Of a stretch of DNA of 64,000 nucleotides, positions 11,945 to 24,456 are shown one piece after another. The translations under genes were made by a program, and so were the position numbers. The notes below the pieces were generated by a model, which was not told where the DNA came from, made no database searches, and saw only the letters and a list, made by a program, of their open reading frames with translations. Origin of the DNA: Pohlia nutans (taxonomy: Eukaryota; Streptophyta; Bryopsida; Bryales; Mniaceae); the NCBI GenBank assembly GCA_022496805.1, contig CM040085.1, positions 12,367,811 to 12,431,810 of the forward strand. The letters are read 5' to 3'. Numbering within the stretch: position 1 is the first letter of the stretch; every line of letters begins with the position of its first letter.

Positions 11945-13439
11945 CGAGAAGATTTAATATTGCAAGTATTCTGAAGCTTCGAAGCTTCAACATGGTCGTT
12001 TTGGTCACTCATCTTCATTGTTGATGAATGGAAGGGGTGCACAGAATTTATTTACTTCAATCTTGATGAATTTTGTGACTATGATTTTTTAATGCTTATG
12101 TAACCTTCCATGACACCTATTATGAATTTATTATTGGTGATTTTTTGTATTGTTTGTTGGTCACAAATACCAAACCAAATATGTGTAATCAAAATAATTA
12201 GATTGAATGATCTGACAAGAACTCCAAATAGAAGTATTTCAATAAAATGAACCAACTAAAGTTATCGAGGACTTCTCCTCTATAGTCTAACCGGTCCTAA
12301 GAGGGATATATTAAACTAGATGTAAGAATGAAAGTTTTAAATTACGAATTTTTGTTTCAGTTTACATAGTGAGATCTGCAATAGCTATCACCAATATTTT
12401 TGAATAAATTAAAAAATTAAAATTAAAATTCCCATGTAATTCTATTCTGAATAACACATTCACAATCTGTGAATGAAATTTGTTGCGATGGGTTGAAATG
12501 TAATATCCTAAACATTGTTTACGGCTCACCAACACGTGAGAGTCTTTGGTTCAACAAAGATCTATTGTAACAATTGGTGTCCATTTCCAAATTGATTGAG
12601 AGGTTAGGCCTTGAACCCCTCTAATCACGTTGTGGCACTGGTGCGTACACAATTTTTATTTTATTTTTAAATTTTTTTTGGTGGCAGATGAGAACTTCAT
12701 TGGATACGAACATAGTTTTGAGTTAAGTTGAATACACATGCATGCTCTACAGGCTTTATCAAAACAAGAATTAAAAAAAGAAGACAAATACCTAGTCATG
12801 TTGCCTGACACCAGAAATACCAAGGATTGATGGTGCAAAAATGAAAATTTCAATTGACCATATTTTGAAAATTACAATCCAAAGAAGACTAAATTTCGTG
12901 GGATCAATGTTTTGCTGTAGATTTGGAGACGCGTGATTTTTGCGATATCCGGCTCTTTTTTAGCAATCTAAGAAGATCAATCGTTGTAAAAATATTAGGT
13001 TGATTGCCACAGGCTGCGGGGTACTAGCTTGCATCAATCCAACATGGGGTGTGTGTCTTGTTGTGCCCAAAAGTTAACAATGACGTCTTAGTTTGCAATG
13101 ACAACTGCCTGGCAAAGACAATCAGTAGATCTAGATCCGGTGAAAGAAGCAAACACACCTACAAAATAGAGCCGTGACTTTGCGAATGAAGCGGGTTGTA
13201 ATTGTATCAACGTTCTGCGTGAACAAACACAATAGCCAAGGATACTATAATAGTTGAATGTTGGAGAATGTATGCAGTCTCAGCTCTCTCCCGTAGCATT
13301 TGGTGGCAGAAATCCATTGAAAACGAAACCATCGCCTCCCACTTGATCTTACCCTTGGGGAAGTGTGCACGGTCGACGCATGTAGGTTGAGCGCACGTCT
13401 TAAAGTGAATTATCCGTCGCAAGGAACACAACGCCTAAT
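11945..13439. other. gene-free stretch with a degraded family B-like segment
   Basis: No gene. About 12292-12560 resembles the interior of the TTAA family B elements (AGAGGGATAT, then AAACTAGATGTAAGAATGAAAG, then a GTTGAAATGTAATA word), but the TTAA ends are not recognisable, so this is a decayed copy at best. Confidence 0.45.
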
Positions 13440-13705
13440 ATCCGATATGGTATGTGCCCACTCCTGTTGCTAATTTATGATCCCTCGCCGGGCAATACCG
13501 TAGCGTGTCTGTAGGCAGCCTAGCTAGCCTACCCGGGGCCGCCCAAAAGGGCTTGCTTCGGGGCGCTAAGGTTGGCGTCCTATCCCTTGTTCCGGCGTCT
13601 CCAACCCGGGCCTCTTTGCTCCTGTCCCTCACTTCACCCTCCTTCGCTTTGCCACTTTGGCCTCCTTACCTCGACCTCCTCGCCGTCTCGCGCCTTCTGT
13701 AGTAC
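13440..13705. other. GC-rich island of unknown origin
   Basis: Base composition changes abruptly: CCCGGGGCCGCCC, GGGGCGCTAAGG and CTCGACCTCCTCGCC occur within AT-rich surroundings. Open frames exist on both strands (13435-13632 minus, 13505-13702 plus) but neither gives a recognisable protein. It might be part of a retrotransposon LTR or leader or a transferred fragment. No LTR partner was found in the window. Confidence 0.4.
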
Positions 13706-14335
13706 ATTAGTCAATACACGTAGAGTAGGTTTTTTTGTTAACGTTTCAAAGTTTAATCTGTATATTATCTTATGTTTAAATTCCATCCCTAATTAAGGCA
13801 AAAATAACTATTTTTCCCCTTTTTTTGAAACAAACAACGAAATTTCATTGCACAACAAAACGCACATCACTGAACCAAGCGTGGAAACCACCGGGCTAAA
13901 ATTGAAAGGACTATTTTTGAGTATAGACTCAAAGCAATCAAGATATATAGATTCGGAACAATTTATGTCACTGACGACATCAGGAAAAAATAAATTCATA
14001 AAAGCATTTCTCCATTTTTGGTCTTAGCCCGCTAAAGACATGTCACAACGGACATTTAGTCAATAAGGACATGTTCCATAAGGACATGTTCCATTTGGAC
14101 AAAATATCTACTAGTGATGTCTTCCCTAAGCATGTTTGAATATCCCCAATGCTTCAATCCCTATTGTAACTGCCTAACTGGACGTTTTTGGCCTTATGCA
14201 TAAAATTGAAATTCATTTTCTCATCCGTCATGCAATTTTTGCAAGTAAAAAAATACTTCAAAATTCTATGGAACGATAGCTTCATGCATGTGTGATTAGA
14301 AAAGGAATGATTTGTGAAAAAATTATGCTTCATTT
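13706..14335. other. gene-free stretch
   Basis: No gene. A short direct repeat AAGGACATGTTCCAT occurs twice near 14065-14095. Confidence 0.4.
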
Positions 14336-14777
14336 CTCCGGGTACGCAACTCCTATATTATAGGTAGTGGTCATACTTATTAAGAAAAAGCTCCACATTG
14401 TATATAAAGAATTGAAACACCTATGCATACTTATTAAAAATCCATACGAGAAGTTGCCTCCAATCAAAATTAAAATTCATTTGCAGTGATTATTAATAAG
14501 AAAACAATCTTGAATTTTTATTAAAAAGCCCAAAAAATTGGGTAGCTTGGCCTATGCTACATGTATTAAAAAAACTCATATAATTAGGTTTCTAATGCTA
14601 AAATTTTCTTCAAAGAATATTTAGTTCTTGTATATAATTACATTTTTAGATTTCTTGTCAGAAGGGCTACAAGAGTTTCATACATTAAAACAAATTATAT
14701 CACTTGAGATTGAACTCAAATGCAATATAAGTGATTATTATCACGGGCATATAATATGGGAGTTGCGTACCCGGGGG
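14336..14777. mobile_element. small TIR element
   Basis: The left end CCGGGTACGCAACTCC (then TATATTATA) at 14338 is matched by the reverse complement GGGAGTTGCGTACCCGGGGG at the right end. The terminal repeat is about 25 bases with few mismatches, and the interior is AT-rich with no coding capacity. A second, weaker inverted similarity lies inside (AATTCATTTGCAGTGATTATT against the right-hand part). The superfamily is not assigned because no clean target duplication was seen. Confidence 0.65.
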
Positions 14778-15711
14778 AACCACGTTACAAAGTGCAAAAC
14801 CTTCACTATTTTGCGCCACACTTGTTTGTACTTGGTTTTGTGATAACAAGAAAGGTTAACGTGATGTTTAAAGAATTGACAATTGGGAATTGACCTTCAC
14901 CCTATTGTAACTTGCGTTAAGAAATTCAAAAGAAATCATGTCATGTATGTCCTTTCAAATACTACAATACAAGACAAGAAGATGCTAGAGTAACAAATGA
15001 ATATGCGAAGAGCATAACCAAGAACTCTTCTTAGTGTTTTTTGGTGTTTTTTATACGCCAACTCCAAAAGAGATTCCAAAATGGCTCCCCTTGACCCTTT
15101 GCAAATCCTCATCAACACCTGTTGCGTGCCACTTCAAGTTTGTGTCCCACAATCACTCCAAGATTCCCACATGTCAAAATTAGGAGCTTTGACGTCCCTT
15201 CAAACTGGTGTTGCTCACACAAACGGAGCTGCTGGCCATGCTCTAAGTCTAACAAACGAATATGCTATTCATTTTAAAGTTTGTAACAAATAGCGATACA
15301 AAGCACTTCATAAATCTGAAAGAACATGTGTATAAACTTTATCCATACCCGATGAGCACAGATATTCCTACATATGCTCTAAACACATAAAAGCTACTCC
15401 CACCATTGCAATTTCCAAGTATACGATAACCCATTCTCTTTCCCTACAAAATATTGTCATGCTTGACACACCACAACCCTTCTAGTTCACCGAATCCGAG
15501 ATTTTCGAAAGTAGATCCGCCTCATTTTAAAACAAACCTCAACTAAAGTGGTTAGATTGAACATTGCCGTGGACTGGCCTAGGGCGTAACAATTTAACAC
15601 AACTAAATTGGTGTTTGTAGTAACCAGCTTGAATGAATTCTCTTCCATATACTTTGATTTTCTCATGTACTCGTGTACTTTGTTTCAGCTTATTACATTC
15701 TTGCTTATTGA

Positions 15712-16300
15712 TTAACCCCTAAACGTACTAGGGTGTCCCTGGAATTGACAATTTTGAGAAAAATCATCATAAAGTAATATTTAGAAGAATATTTTGGAAT
15801 AGATATACAAATGAAAGTTCTAGATTTTGAATTTTAAATTTCATCCGTACGGTTCAATTCACTAATACTATCACCAATATTTAATTATAAAATTTGAAAG
15901 TTAAAATTAAAAACTCCTTCTAAATTCGATTACAAACAAAATTTTAATATTTTTTGAGTAAAATTCGTTGGAATGAATTTGAAATGAGATACTCTTAAAC
16001 GTGGTGATTCTTTGAAACTTTTGTGTTTCTTAAATCTATGACCTCATTTTTGCAAGGCCACTTTTGAACTATTGTCAATGCAATTTTATCTTGGTCAACA
16101 ACTTGACATACTTCTACATTTGTAATTTTAGAAAATATGTAATCAAGTATGACTAAATCCAACCGTTAGATAAGACAACCATTTGGTGAAGAATCTCCAA
16201 TTAAATTGGATGACTTTCATCCAAGCATTGATGAGAATTTGAGGTGAGTTTGAATCTGTTAATCATTCAATTTCTGGAGGCTGTGACGTTTAGCGGTTAA
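15712..16300. mobile_element. TTAA-flanked element, family B relative
   Basis: It begins TTAACCCCTAAACG and ends GACGTTTAGCGGTTAA. The interior carries the family B landmarks: ATGAAAGTTCTAGATTTTGAA, CATCCGTACGGTT, and ACTATCACCAATATTT. It shares its right-hand TTAA with the next element. Non-coding. Confidence 0.7.
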
Positions 16301-16851
16301 CCCCTAAACGCCCAAACCACCATTTTCTTGTCACTGCCCGAATCTAACGGGCTGCCCGGAATTTAAAAAAATATGTTTTTTGAAAAATAAAAAATATTTT
16401 AAAATACTAGATCAAGTCTACTTTCCAACCCAATTTGAATTATGTTAATCCGAGTTAAACTCCACCCGGGAGAATTCTTCAAAGTGAATCACTTCAACAT
16501 TGTCTTAGTGTTACAAAATTTGCTATTTGGGGAAAGTAATGATGTTCCCTCCATCATTTCTTTTGCTTTTTTGAAGTTTACAATAGATAAACCAAAATTT
16601 AACCAATCATGCTAAATTTTAAACTCTAAAAATGAAAATTAGAATTTATACAAATTTTCAAAGGTTAATGCTTTTAAATTTATTTTTAAAAAAAATCTAA
16701 AGTTACTTTTGGCAGTTTGACCGTACGGATAATTTGAAGAGATGATGCCCTACATTTTGTCTGTTGATTCAAACTTCATCAAACGTATGGAAGGCACCTA
16801 TTATAACACATCTATGTTTTGTCCAATACCCCTCGGGCTTTTAGTGGTTAA
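16297..16851. mobile_element. TTAA-flanked element, family A copy 3 (inverted)
   Basis: It begins TTAACCCCTAAACG and ends CTTTTAGTGGTTAA. Read on the minus strand it has the same internal order as the copies at 2914 and 23603, including a GGACAAAACATAGATGTGTT block near its right end and the CAAACTTCATCAAA block. It abuts the previous element through a shared TTAA. Confidence 0.7.
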
Positions 16852-16904
16852 GTTGCAGCATTTCTCAGGGTTTTAATTTGTTGTGTTGATGATGACTGTA
16901 GATC

Positions 16905-18202
16905 ATGGCGAAAGCAAGGATGGCGCCAAAGATGTTTGTTATGGTGGTGCTTCTGATAGTGGAGTCAAGCACCATGGCGGTGGCCAGCAATGCGGACGTG
17001 AACATCTGGAACGAACTTGGGGAGGGTGAAATACTGACATTGAGCTGCGCGTCGATGGACGACAACCTGGGAGAGCACACGGTGCCCTACCTGAGCAAGT
17101 GGGGGTTTGGGTTCACGCCCAACTTCTGGGCTACTAAGGTAAGGGGTACAATTGCCGTCAGTTTAAGCATTTCAACCTACATGGAGCGCTGATTTTCAAT
17201 GATAAAAAATTGCAGCACATAAAACTTTGGGTTTAATAACCAAGCTCAATTTTTAAGTAATTTTTTCGCAATGTATAATTTCGTTATAAATTTTCAAACT
17301 CAATATGCGTAGACCACTATTGATGTTAGTAGGTGCATTAATATTTTTTTTTCATTTCTAGTCCAATCAGATTGCTAACTTGGTATTCATAATTAATGCT
17401 TGTGATAACTAGATTGGAAACTCTTGAAGTTGAGAGCATGACCACACATACCCTCCCAGAGTCTCTCACACTCAAGAAGTAAATGAAAAGTGCCAAGGGC
17501 CCTTCAAAAATACCTCTTGATTCTCAATCCTAGCGTGTTAGAAATTGGGCCTTCAAATCACTATTTAGTTGACTATATCCTCACATTCTACTTGTGATTG
17601 GTCCATTGACTATTTGACGCGCACTTTTGATATGTGAAGGGCGTGCAAGGGTGGGGGAGTGTGAGTGCAAGGGCCCTTCAAATGTAAATGAATAATTTCA
17701 ACGAGTTAGTCCTAGCGTGCATGGGTGGGAATGCTCTGAAACAGGTGCTTTTATAGGTGATCACAATTGGTACCTAAGGCATAGGGACAAATTAAGACAT
17801 TCCCACATGGGATTTCATATGGGAAGTGGGACAAAATTCCCACAATTGTAACTTTCTTGGAAAGATTGTAGTGTAATTTTGATATGGGAAAGTTACGATT
17901 GTGGGAAATTTGTCCGCATTTTCCATATGGGAATCTTGTATTTATCTCCCTGTGACAGTTTCTGGTGCTTCTACCTTACTCAGTTCCTTTGCACCTTTGC
18001 CTGGGGTCCTACTCACACGCAAGCTTTTACCGTCTGGAAGATTGTCCGTCATTCTTGCGTGCATTGTGAGTATCATGTCAAACCTACCGGAACAAAGCCA
18101 GCAGCCCTCTTTCTTCATGGGAGGGAATTGACAAAGCACTACAGGGAAGGGGTTTCGTTTGTTTCTCTGAGTGAATCCACTCCACTTCTCAGAAGGAGGT
18201 GA
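16905..18202 (+). CDS. S1-type self-incompatibility-like (SPH) secreted protein, phase problem
   Basis: SPH proteins are small secreted cysteine-containing proteins of plants. Exon 1 (16905-17138) starts with a signal peptide (VMVVLLIVESSTMAVASNA), then VNIWNELGEGEILTLSC, DDNLGEHTVPYLSKWGFGF and NFWATK, matching the first half of the S1 fold. It ends at a good donor, AAG/GTAAGG. The second half (FWCFYLTQF, FAWG, FTVWKIVRHSCVHCEYHVKPTG) lies about 820 bases downstream behind an acceptor CCTGTGACAG at 17958. Joining these two sites shifts the frame by one base. So either an unusual splice site is used or the gene is broken. The intron contains an inverted-repeat insertion. The stop after the second exon (about 18202) leaves a longer tail than is usual for the family. 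Confidence 0.7.
17801..17935. repeat. inverted repeat inside the SPH intron
   Basis: CCCACAATTGTAACTTTC is mirrored by GAAAGTTACGATTGTGGG, and the flanking ATATGGGAAGTGGGACAAA is mirrored by TTTGTCCGCATTTTCCATAT. The arms are about 50 bases long around a short centre. It is probably a miniature inverted-repeat insertion within the intron. Confidence 0.6.
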
Positions 18203-18908
18203 GTGCAGAACGTCAAGTACGACAAGCGTGTACAGTTTTCAATTCACACACTTTCCAGGACTCTCGGGAATGAGAAATAATGGGTTAGCTTGTAGTAAAG
18301 CCAACTCAACCGGTATCAATAATAATAGCAGAGACCATCGTGAATAAAGAGTTTTTTAGGATTGTTTGTGTGTCTATGCCTCCAGGACATGGATAGCCAG
18401 GTCTACCTATAGGGTCTCGAGCGCTCCTTTTTACCCTATCTCCAAGGAGCTTCAATGTAATAAAAGAACACATCAAAAAAGTTGGGCCAGACTATTTTGG
18501 TGCCATTTTGACACCAAAGGCCGTATACAGGTCATTTTAGTGTCATTTTATCCATACTAGATTGGTATGGAGGTTGGCACCAAATTATCTTAGTTACATT
18601 TCAATGCACCATCATGGCACCATGTTCACATACCTTGAAGTTCCTGATGCACCTTTGTGCGAGTTTCTTTCATTGGTTTATACACTTATCATGTTTTGTC
18701 CAGTTTTTTGAATTTTAATACATGTAAAAAAGGATCATCTCAGTTTGAATCTACGTTCGGGAAGAACCGGTAGTTAGTTCAAAAATGAACCTTCAAAACC
18801 TCGATTCAAATTTGAAACTTCAGGATAATTACAGTTTAAATTTTAAGAATGATTCTAGTTCTAATTATAAACTAAAGCGAAAACCGAAGTAGCCATGTGA
18901 CCAACCGG
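18203..18908. other. gene-free stretch
   Basis: No supported gene or repeat boundary. A frame at 18366-18560 has no domain signature. Confidence 0.4.
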
Positions 18909-19485
18909 TTAACCCCTAAATGCCTAGAGCCCTCTCTAAATTCGGCAGTTTTGAAAAGATGCATTATAAAATGCAACCTAGAGGGATATTTTGAACTTGA
19001 TACATGAATAAAAGTTGTGCATTATGAATTTTAGATTTTACCCATACGGTTAGATCTACGATTGCTATTACCAATAATTTTGTAAAAAATTTGAAACGTG
19101 AAATTCAAAATTATTTTTTAATTCAATTACAAATAAGATATTGACAATCTACGGACGAAATTCATTGTGATTGGTTGAAATGTAATACTCTAAGTGTAGA
19201 GATTTTTGGAGATTTTTTGGTTGCTTATATTTATGAGTTGACTTTTTTTAGAGCACTTTTACACTGAAATCTTCAAAATTTTAGGTGAATCACTACAACA
19301 TGAAATGAGGCATGAAAAATTCACAAATCATCCCCTTTCTAATCGGATCACATATGCATGAAGCTAACTTCCCATAGAATCTACAGTAAAAATTCCACAC
19401 TACAAAAAGTGCATGACCGATGAGAAATTTTGGATGAAATCTGTACATCATCCAAAAAATGGACGCTGAGGCAGTTAGGGGTTAA
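18909..19485. mobile_element. TTAA-flanked element, family B copy 1
   Basis: Starts TTAACCCCTAAATG and ends GCAGTTAGGGGTTAA. It shares ATGCATTATAAAATGCAACC, AGAGGGATA, CTTGATACATGAATAAAAGT and a CATACGGTTAGATCT block with the copies at 20990 (inverted) and 29558. No coding capacity. The TTAA target and CCC-starting ends suggest a piggyBac-type non-autonomous element. Confidence 0.8.
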
Positions 19486-20323
19486 ACTTTAAAGTGTTCG
19501 GAATCACCGGCATCCCTCAGACACTGGTTTGAATGAATGCTTCATCCATGGCAGGGTCCCACAGAAACATCATCTTGGCGTACTACAGTGACCCAGGTAT
19601 ACCAGTGGTATCAACCACTATACCCTGCCTCAAATAGCCATCTAGGTGTGCTATTACCCAAAACAATTGATAAATTATTTGCGTCACACATAAGAATAAA
19701 AATAAATGAAAAATATTGTACTCATTATTATCACACCTCCTAATATCACATTCTAGTACCTGCATAGAATATTTGCTTTTCAGTGTACAAATGTGATTGG
19801 ACACTTTCCACATGTCCAGTTATGAACTCATGTACGTTGGTGTGGTTTAAAAAAGTTTTGAGTGTACTCATGTTGGACGAGCATGTCCAAAAAAATTGGT
19901 TGAAGTAAGGTGAGTGGACCATAAACCGACACTGTAAGCACTGTGCCTATTTATAGTAATCTGAGGTGCATTGTGATTATTTGAATGGATTAGCAAATTG
20001 ATTCTAAATCCATCCCAAGTTCAATCATAATTTCTGGAGTTATATTGAATAAGTTATGAATTTTCAAAGTCCAAGGTATAAATTGCCTATTTGTGGCAGT
20101 AGACATGGGATATAGTGAATATGCCTTGAAAGACCATAAAAAAACTTAAAATAAAGATAGTTACTACAAACGAGACAAGTCCAAGTAATGATTCAAAGTC
20201 AGCAATCACTAAACTATTTTGTTGATTGTTGGTTTATGGCACAATGAAGCATCATTGATCAAATAAATATAGGTGTCTTCTCATGGCCGCCGTTGGTTAA
20301 AGTTTTCGGTTTGGGACACTGTT

Positions 20324-20326
<3 letters not shown>
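19486..20326. other. gene-free stretch
   Basis: No supported gene. Frames at 19537-19813 overlap on opposite strands and show no domain. Confidence 0.4.

Positions 20327-20409
<83 letters not shown>
20327..20409. repeat. (TA)n microsatellite
   Basis: More than 40 uninterrupted TA units followed by a TATATGTA/TGCATGTATG-like decayed tail. The Tyr-Ile reading frames across it are artefacts. Confidence 0.95.
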
Positions 20410-20413
<4 letters not shown>

Positions 20414-20717
20414 ATATGTATATATGTGCATGTATGTGTGCATGTAGATATAGATAGATAGTTGGATGGGTCATGAAATGTTTTTGCCTAATGGTGTTCT
20501 AATTCTTGCCTAATGGTGTGTTCTAATTCTAATCCCACAAGCATTGATGATTATGCAAAACACCTTCATCATTTCTACAGTTTAAATTTTTTTAAGCCAA
20601 AATTTAACCTCGAGAAATTGGTTTTAAAAATAAATAAAACATTAGTTTTTGGCCATGAGCAAATTCTATGCAGTTGTGACTACTATATTAGCTACTTTAG
20701 TAGATGAATAAAAGGAA

Positions 20718-20752
<35 letters not shown>
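20718..20752. repeat. (TAT)n microsatellite
   Basis: About eleven TAT/ATT units in a row, then TATATAATTA. Confidence 0.9.
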
Positions 20753-20756
<4 letters not shown>

Positions 20757-20989
20757 ATTAGTATTTATAAATGTATATGATCACTTGCACATCCTTACAC
20801 ATGATTATAATGTAGAGAGAAGTTATAAGGAAAGAGGAAAATTGAAAAAGTGGTTATAGATAAACTCACAATAATTTTAAAACAAATCTCCATTCTTCTA
20901 TACAAGAGCATTTGCCTTCACCCAGGCTCTTGTGGAATATTCTTCAAATATTGATCGTGGAACATTGGAATTGATTACTTTAATATCTT

Positions 20990-21567
20990 TTAACCCCTAA
21001 ACGTCCAATCGTCCAGAAAGTGGACGATGTATAGAATCAAACACAATTTTTTCATCCATCATTGACTTTCAGTAGTGTGAATTTTTTATTATATATTTTA
21101 TGGGAAGTTAGTTTCATGGATATGTGATTCGATTAAAAAAAGGGTTGATTTGTGAAATTTTTATGCCTCATTTCATGTTGTAGTGATTCACCCAAAATTT
21201 TGAAGATTTCAATGCAAAAGTGCTCTTAAAAAATTCAACTCACAAAATCAAGCAACCAAAAAATCTCCAAAAATCACTACACTTAGAGCATTACATTTCA
21301 ATGGATCACAAAAAATTTCATGTACAAATTGTCAATATCTTACTCGTAATCAATTTACAATAGAATTTTCAAATTCAAGTTTCAAATTTTATACAAAAAT
21401 ATTGGTGTGAGCAATCGTAGATCTAACCGTATGGATAGGATCAAAAATTTATAATGTACAACTTTTATTCATACATCAAGTTCAAAATATCCCTTTGGGT
21501 TGCGTTTTATGATGCATCTTTGCAAAACTGCCCAATTTGGAGAGAGGTGAGGACGTTTAGGGGTTAA
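20990..21567. mobile_element. TTAA-flanked element, family B copy 2 (inverted)
   Basis: Starts TTAACCCCTAAACG and ends CGTTTAGGGGTTAA, a near-perfect terminal inverted repeat of 14 bases including the TTAA. The interior is the reverse complement of the copy at 18909 (GATCTAACCGTATGGATAGG, ACTTTTATTCATACATCAAG). It has the cleanest ends in this window. Confidence 0.85.
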
Positions 21568-22391
21568 GAATGGTTGTAAAAATATTTGAGCACCTTTCAT
21601 CTTATTATAAGGGGCGAGTAGGATAAAGTGAACACAAAAAGTGCAATTTTTGTGCCCTATTTCGTTTCCAAAGGGTATTGTTTTTTTTAATCCAATTTTG
21701 TCCCCCTTTATAGTGATCTTTAGCATGAACTTTTCACTTATTATATTAAAATTAGGTCAAAATAATGATTTTTGGCCAAATTATAATTGATAAATCAAAG
21801 CCAAATATTCTATTTAGAATACATGGAGGAAAATATAACGAAATATACCTTCTAAGATAATCACCTTGTGATATGGATAATTGTGGCTGAAAAGCACATA
21901 TGGAGCATCATTTATATGTCATGAGCTTAAAGATATGATGTACAAACCCAAATGTAATACCATTATAAGTTGTGTGGCTAAAATAAACTGAGAAGTACAA
22001 AAATGGTATCACTTAGGTGTGGTGTAGTCCTCCATGTGGCTAAAGGTGCTATAATCAACCCTATGTAAATAATGTTTAGGTAATGTAGAAAACAACTATA
22101 GATTTACTAATTACTATGATCATGTGCCCCATGACCAATAAACAATAATAAATGTAGCAAAAAAACTATAAAGGCCTTATCACACAAGTAGAAAGAATGT
22201 GAGATGAAAGTTGTCAATTGGTCCTCACATGTAACTCATTACCACATGAAATGAGAAACATTTCTTTAATGATGACTAACACGAACTTTCTAAGGTTGGT
22301 TTAGCTTTGCAAATAATATATGGCATGTTTTGAGTTACATGTCAAGAGAAAAAATTGTCAAACTCTTCTAAGCACTATTCCTTGAAAGTCT
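21568..22391. other. gene-free stretch
   Basis: No supported gene. AT-rich spacer between two TTAA elements. Confidence 0.4.
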
Positions 22392-23201
22392 TTAACCCTT
22401 TAGTGCCTATGTAACTGCTAAGTGGTCACTAGGTCACTAGAAAATGAAATAATGTGAAATCTGTGAACCATCTCAGTCCGGTGTCTGTAGTTCTGATGTG
22501 TAACTTTTGATTTTGCAGATGATGCAAAAAGAAAATTTGGAATTTGACTTTCTTACCTATCCAAATATCTATATACAAAACACCAAAATACTGCAAATAC
22601 CTCAAAATACAAAAAATACTTACAAATACAACACATGTACTATGTGGTATTTATTGTGTTTGGAAGTTTGTTATCTTGTATTTGTTTTTGGATTGTATTC
22701 TCTTGTTCATGTTCCATTAGTGTATGTAGTCCGATCTTGATCAATATCCCAACTCCTTTCTTATTTTAGCGTATACACTTTGTCTTAAACCGTACATGGA
22801 TAAGTCACTCCCACTTATAAAATTCACAATAATTATGTATAAGTCCGTTCTTGACATGAAAGATTGCAAATGGAGAGGTGTTGGCACAGGTCATTGCTGA
22901 ACATCTTCAATTTTATTTTTTGAAAATTTAATCCAAATTCTATTTAACCTTGAAGTCACACACCCCCCAAAATCTCATTTTTGAGTGTGCACTGTACGAT
23001 TCAAAGACATACTATAATCTTCCAATCCAACGGTCCAATCTTACCAAGATTGAACTGACACTTGTTTCATTAAGCTATGCTTACATTTATACGGTTGAAT
23101 ATTGTTAATGGTATCCCTAATTTTAACAAAGAAAGTTTTAAAAAAACATCACCCCAAAAACTGTGATGTCTCCAAAACCACCCTGGGCACTAAAGGGTTA
23201 A
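22392..23201. mobile_element. TTAA-flanked element, family C
   Basis: Perfect 16-base terminal inverted repeats TTAACCCTTTAGTGCC and GGCACTAAAGGGTTAA enclose 810 bases. The interior differs from families A and B, with no transposase. The end motif CCCTTTAG is close to that of the 1.4-kb element at 45780. Confidence 0.8.
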
Positions 23202-23602
23202 AAGAGTAAGAGAAGATGAAGAGTTGCTAGACAAGTTTGGTAAACTGACAATGGCCTTTGTGTTGCCCACCTATATGGTAAGGGCCTAAAGGTGGTGTAA
23301 CACATGACAAGTGACCAAAGGTGTTATAACATTCTTAAGCCCTAGACATTGTACCCCTACTAAAGTTTCCAAGATTTTCTCCGATGCTCTTGGATGCTCT
23401 TGGATGCTCTTTGTTTTCTCATTTTCATTTTGTCTTACTTCTTTGACTCCTACTAAATTCCCTCATATAATGGCAAGTGTCATCTTTTAGTCCATGTTCT
23501 AAGGAAAGTTATTGTATTAGTAAAAAACCAACAAACAGTAGGCGGTGTAGTACCTTATTGCTTAAGAATGTTATGGTAATAGTAAATGTAAATTTCTACA
23601 TA

Positions 23603-24152
23603 TTAACCCCTAAACGACAGAGGGGGTAAGGAATAAATCTAGATGTGTGATGAAATGTTACTTTTGCAACTTTGATGAAGTTTGGTCCAAAAGAAAAAAT
23701 GAGAAGCATGATGTTTAATAATTATCTATACCATCAAACTTTCAAAAAATGTTTTAGACACTCATTTAATGAATTTAGAAACATTTACCATTTAATATTC
23801 ACCAAAATTACAATTTTTATTTTTAGAATTTGAAAATTGGTAAGATTGGTTCAAACCAGGCATTGTATTCTAAAATTTTAAAAAAGAAAAAAATTCAAAC
23901 GAGAGAACAACTTTGTTTTCCTCAAATCAAAAGTTTTATAACACTAGGACAATATTGAGGTGTTTGTCTTTGAAAAATTCTTTAGTGAACCTTAATATTG
24001 CAAATGAAATGCATCAAACAACACTAAAACATGATCTCTACCCCAATTTTGATAAAAAATCAAAACTCAAAAAATGTCATTCTTTGACCATGGGCAATCA
24101 TTACTATTTGAGCTGCGACCAAAATATGGTCAATTAGTCACTTAGGGGTTAA
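23603..24152. mobile_element. TTAA-flanked element, family A copy 2
   Basis: Starts TTAACCCCTAAACG, ends GTCACTTAGGGGTTAA. It is colinear with the copy at 2914 from end to end (AGATGTGTGATGAAATG, AACTTTGATGAAGTTTGGTCC, CAATATTGAGGTG). Non-coding. Confidence 0.8.
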
Positions 24153-24456
24153 GACAATGAATACCAAAAACAAATTGACCATATTTTGAATTTCTAATTT
24201 CTCATTTCTCAATTTTTATAGTTTCTTTAATGTTTACATGATAGCATTTTTTTAATTCTTTATCTTAATATGTAAAAACTCAAAAACTATACAAATTGAA
24301 AATTTGAGAAATTGGTTCTATTTTTATTTTTATAAATAAGATGAAAATTGTTGAATTTTAAAAATGACAAATAAAACATTAAAATATGATATAATTGGAA
24401 ATTTTTGAAGTATCGTAGGAAAAGCAATAAATCCTACTTCGAGCTTGTTTGATATA

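Noticed and set aside
20273..20474. Opposite-strand frames of alternating Tyr/Ile across the TA run
   Set aside because: Pure microsatellite translation.
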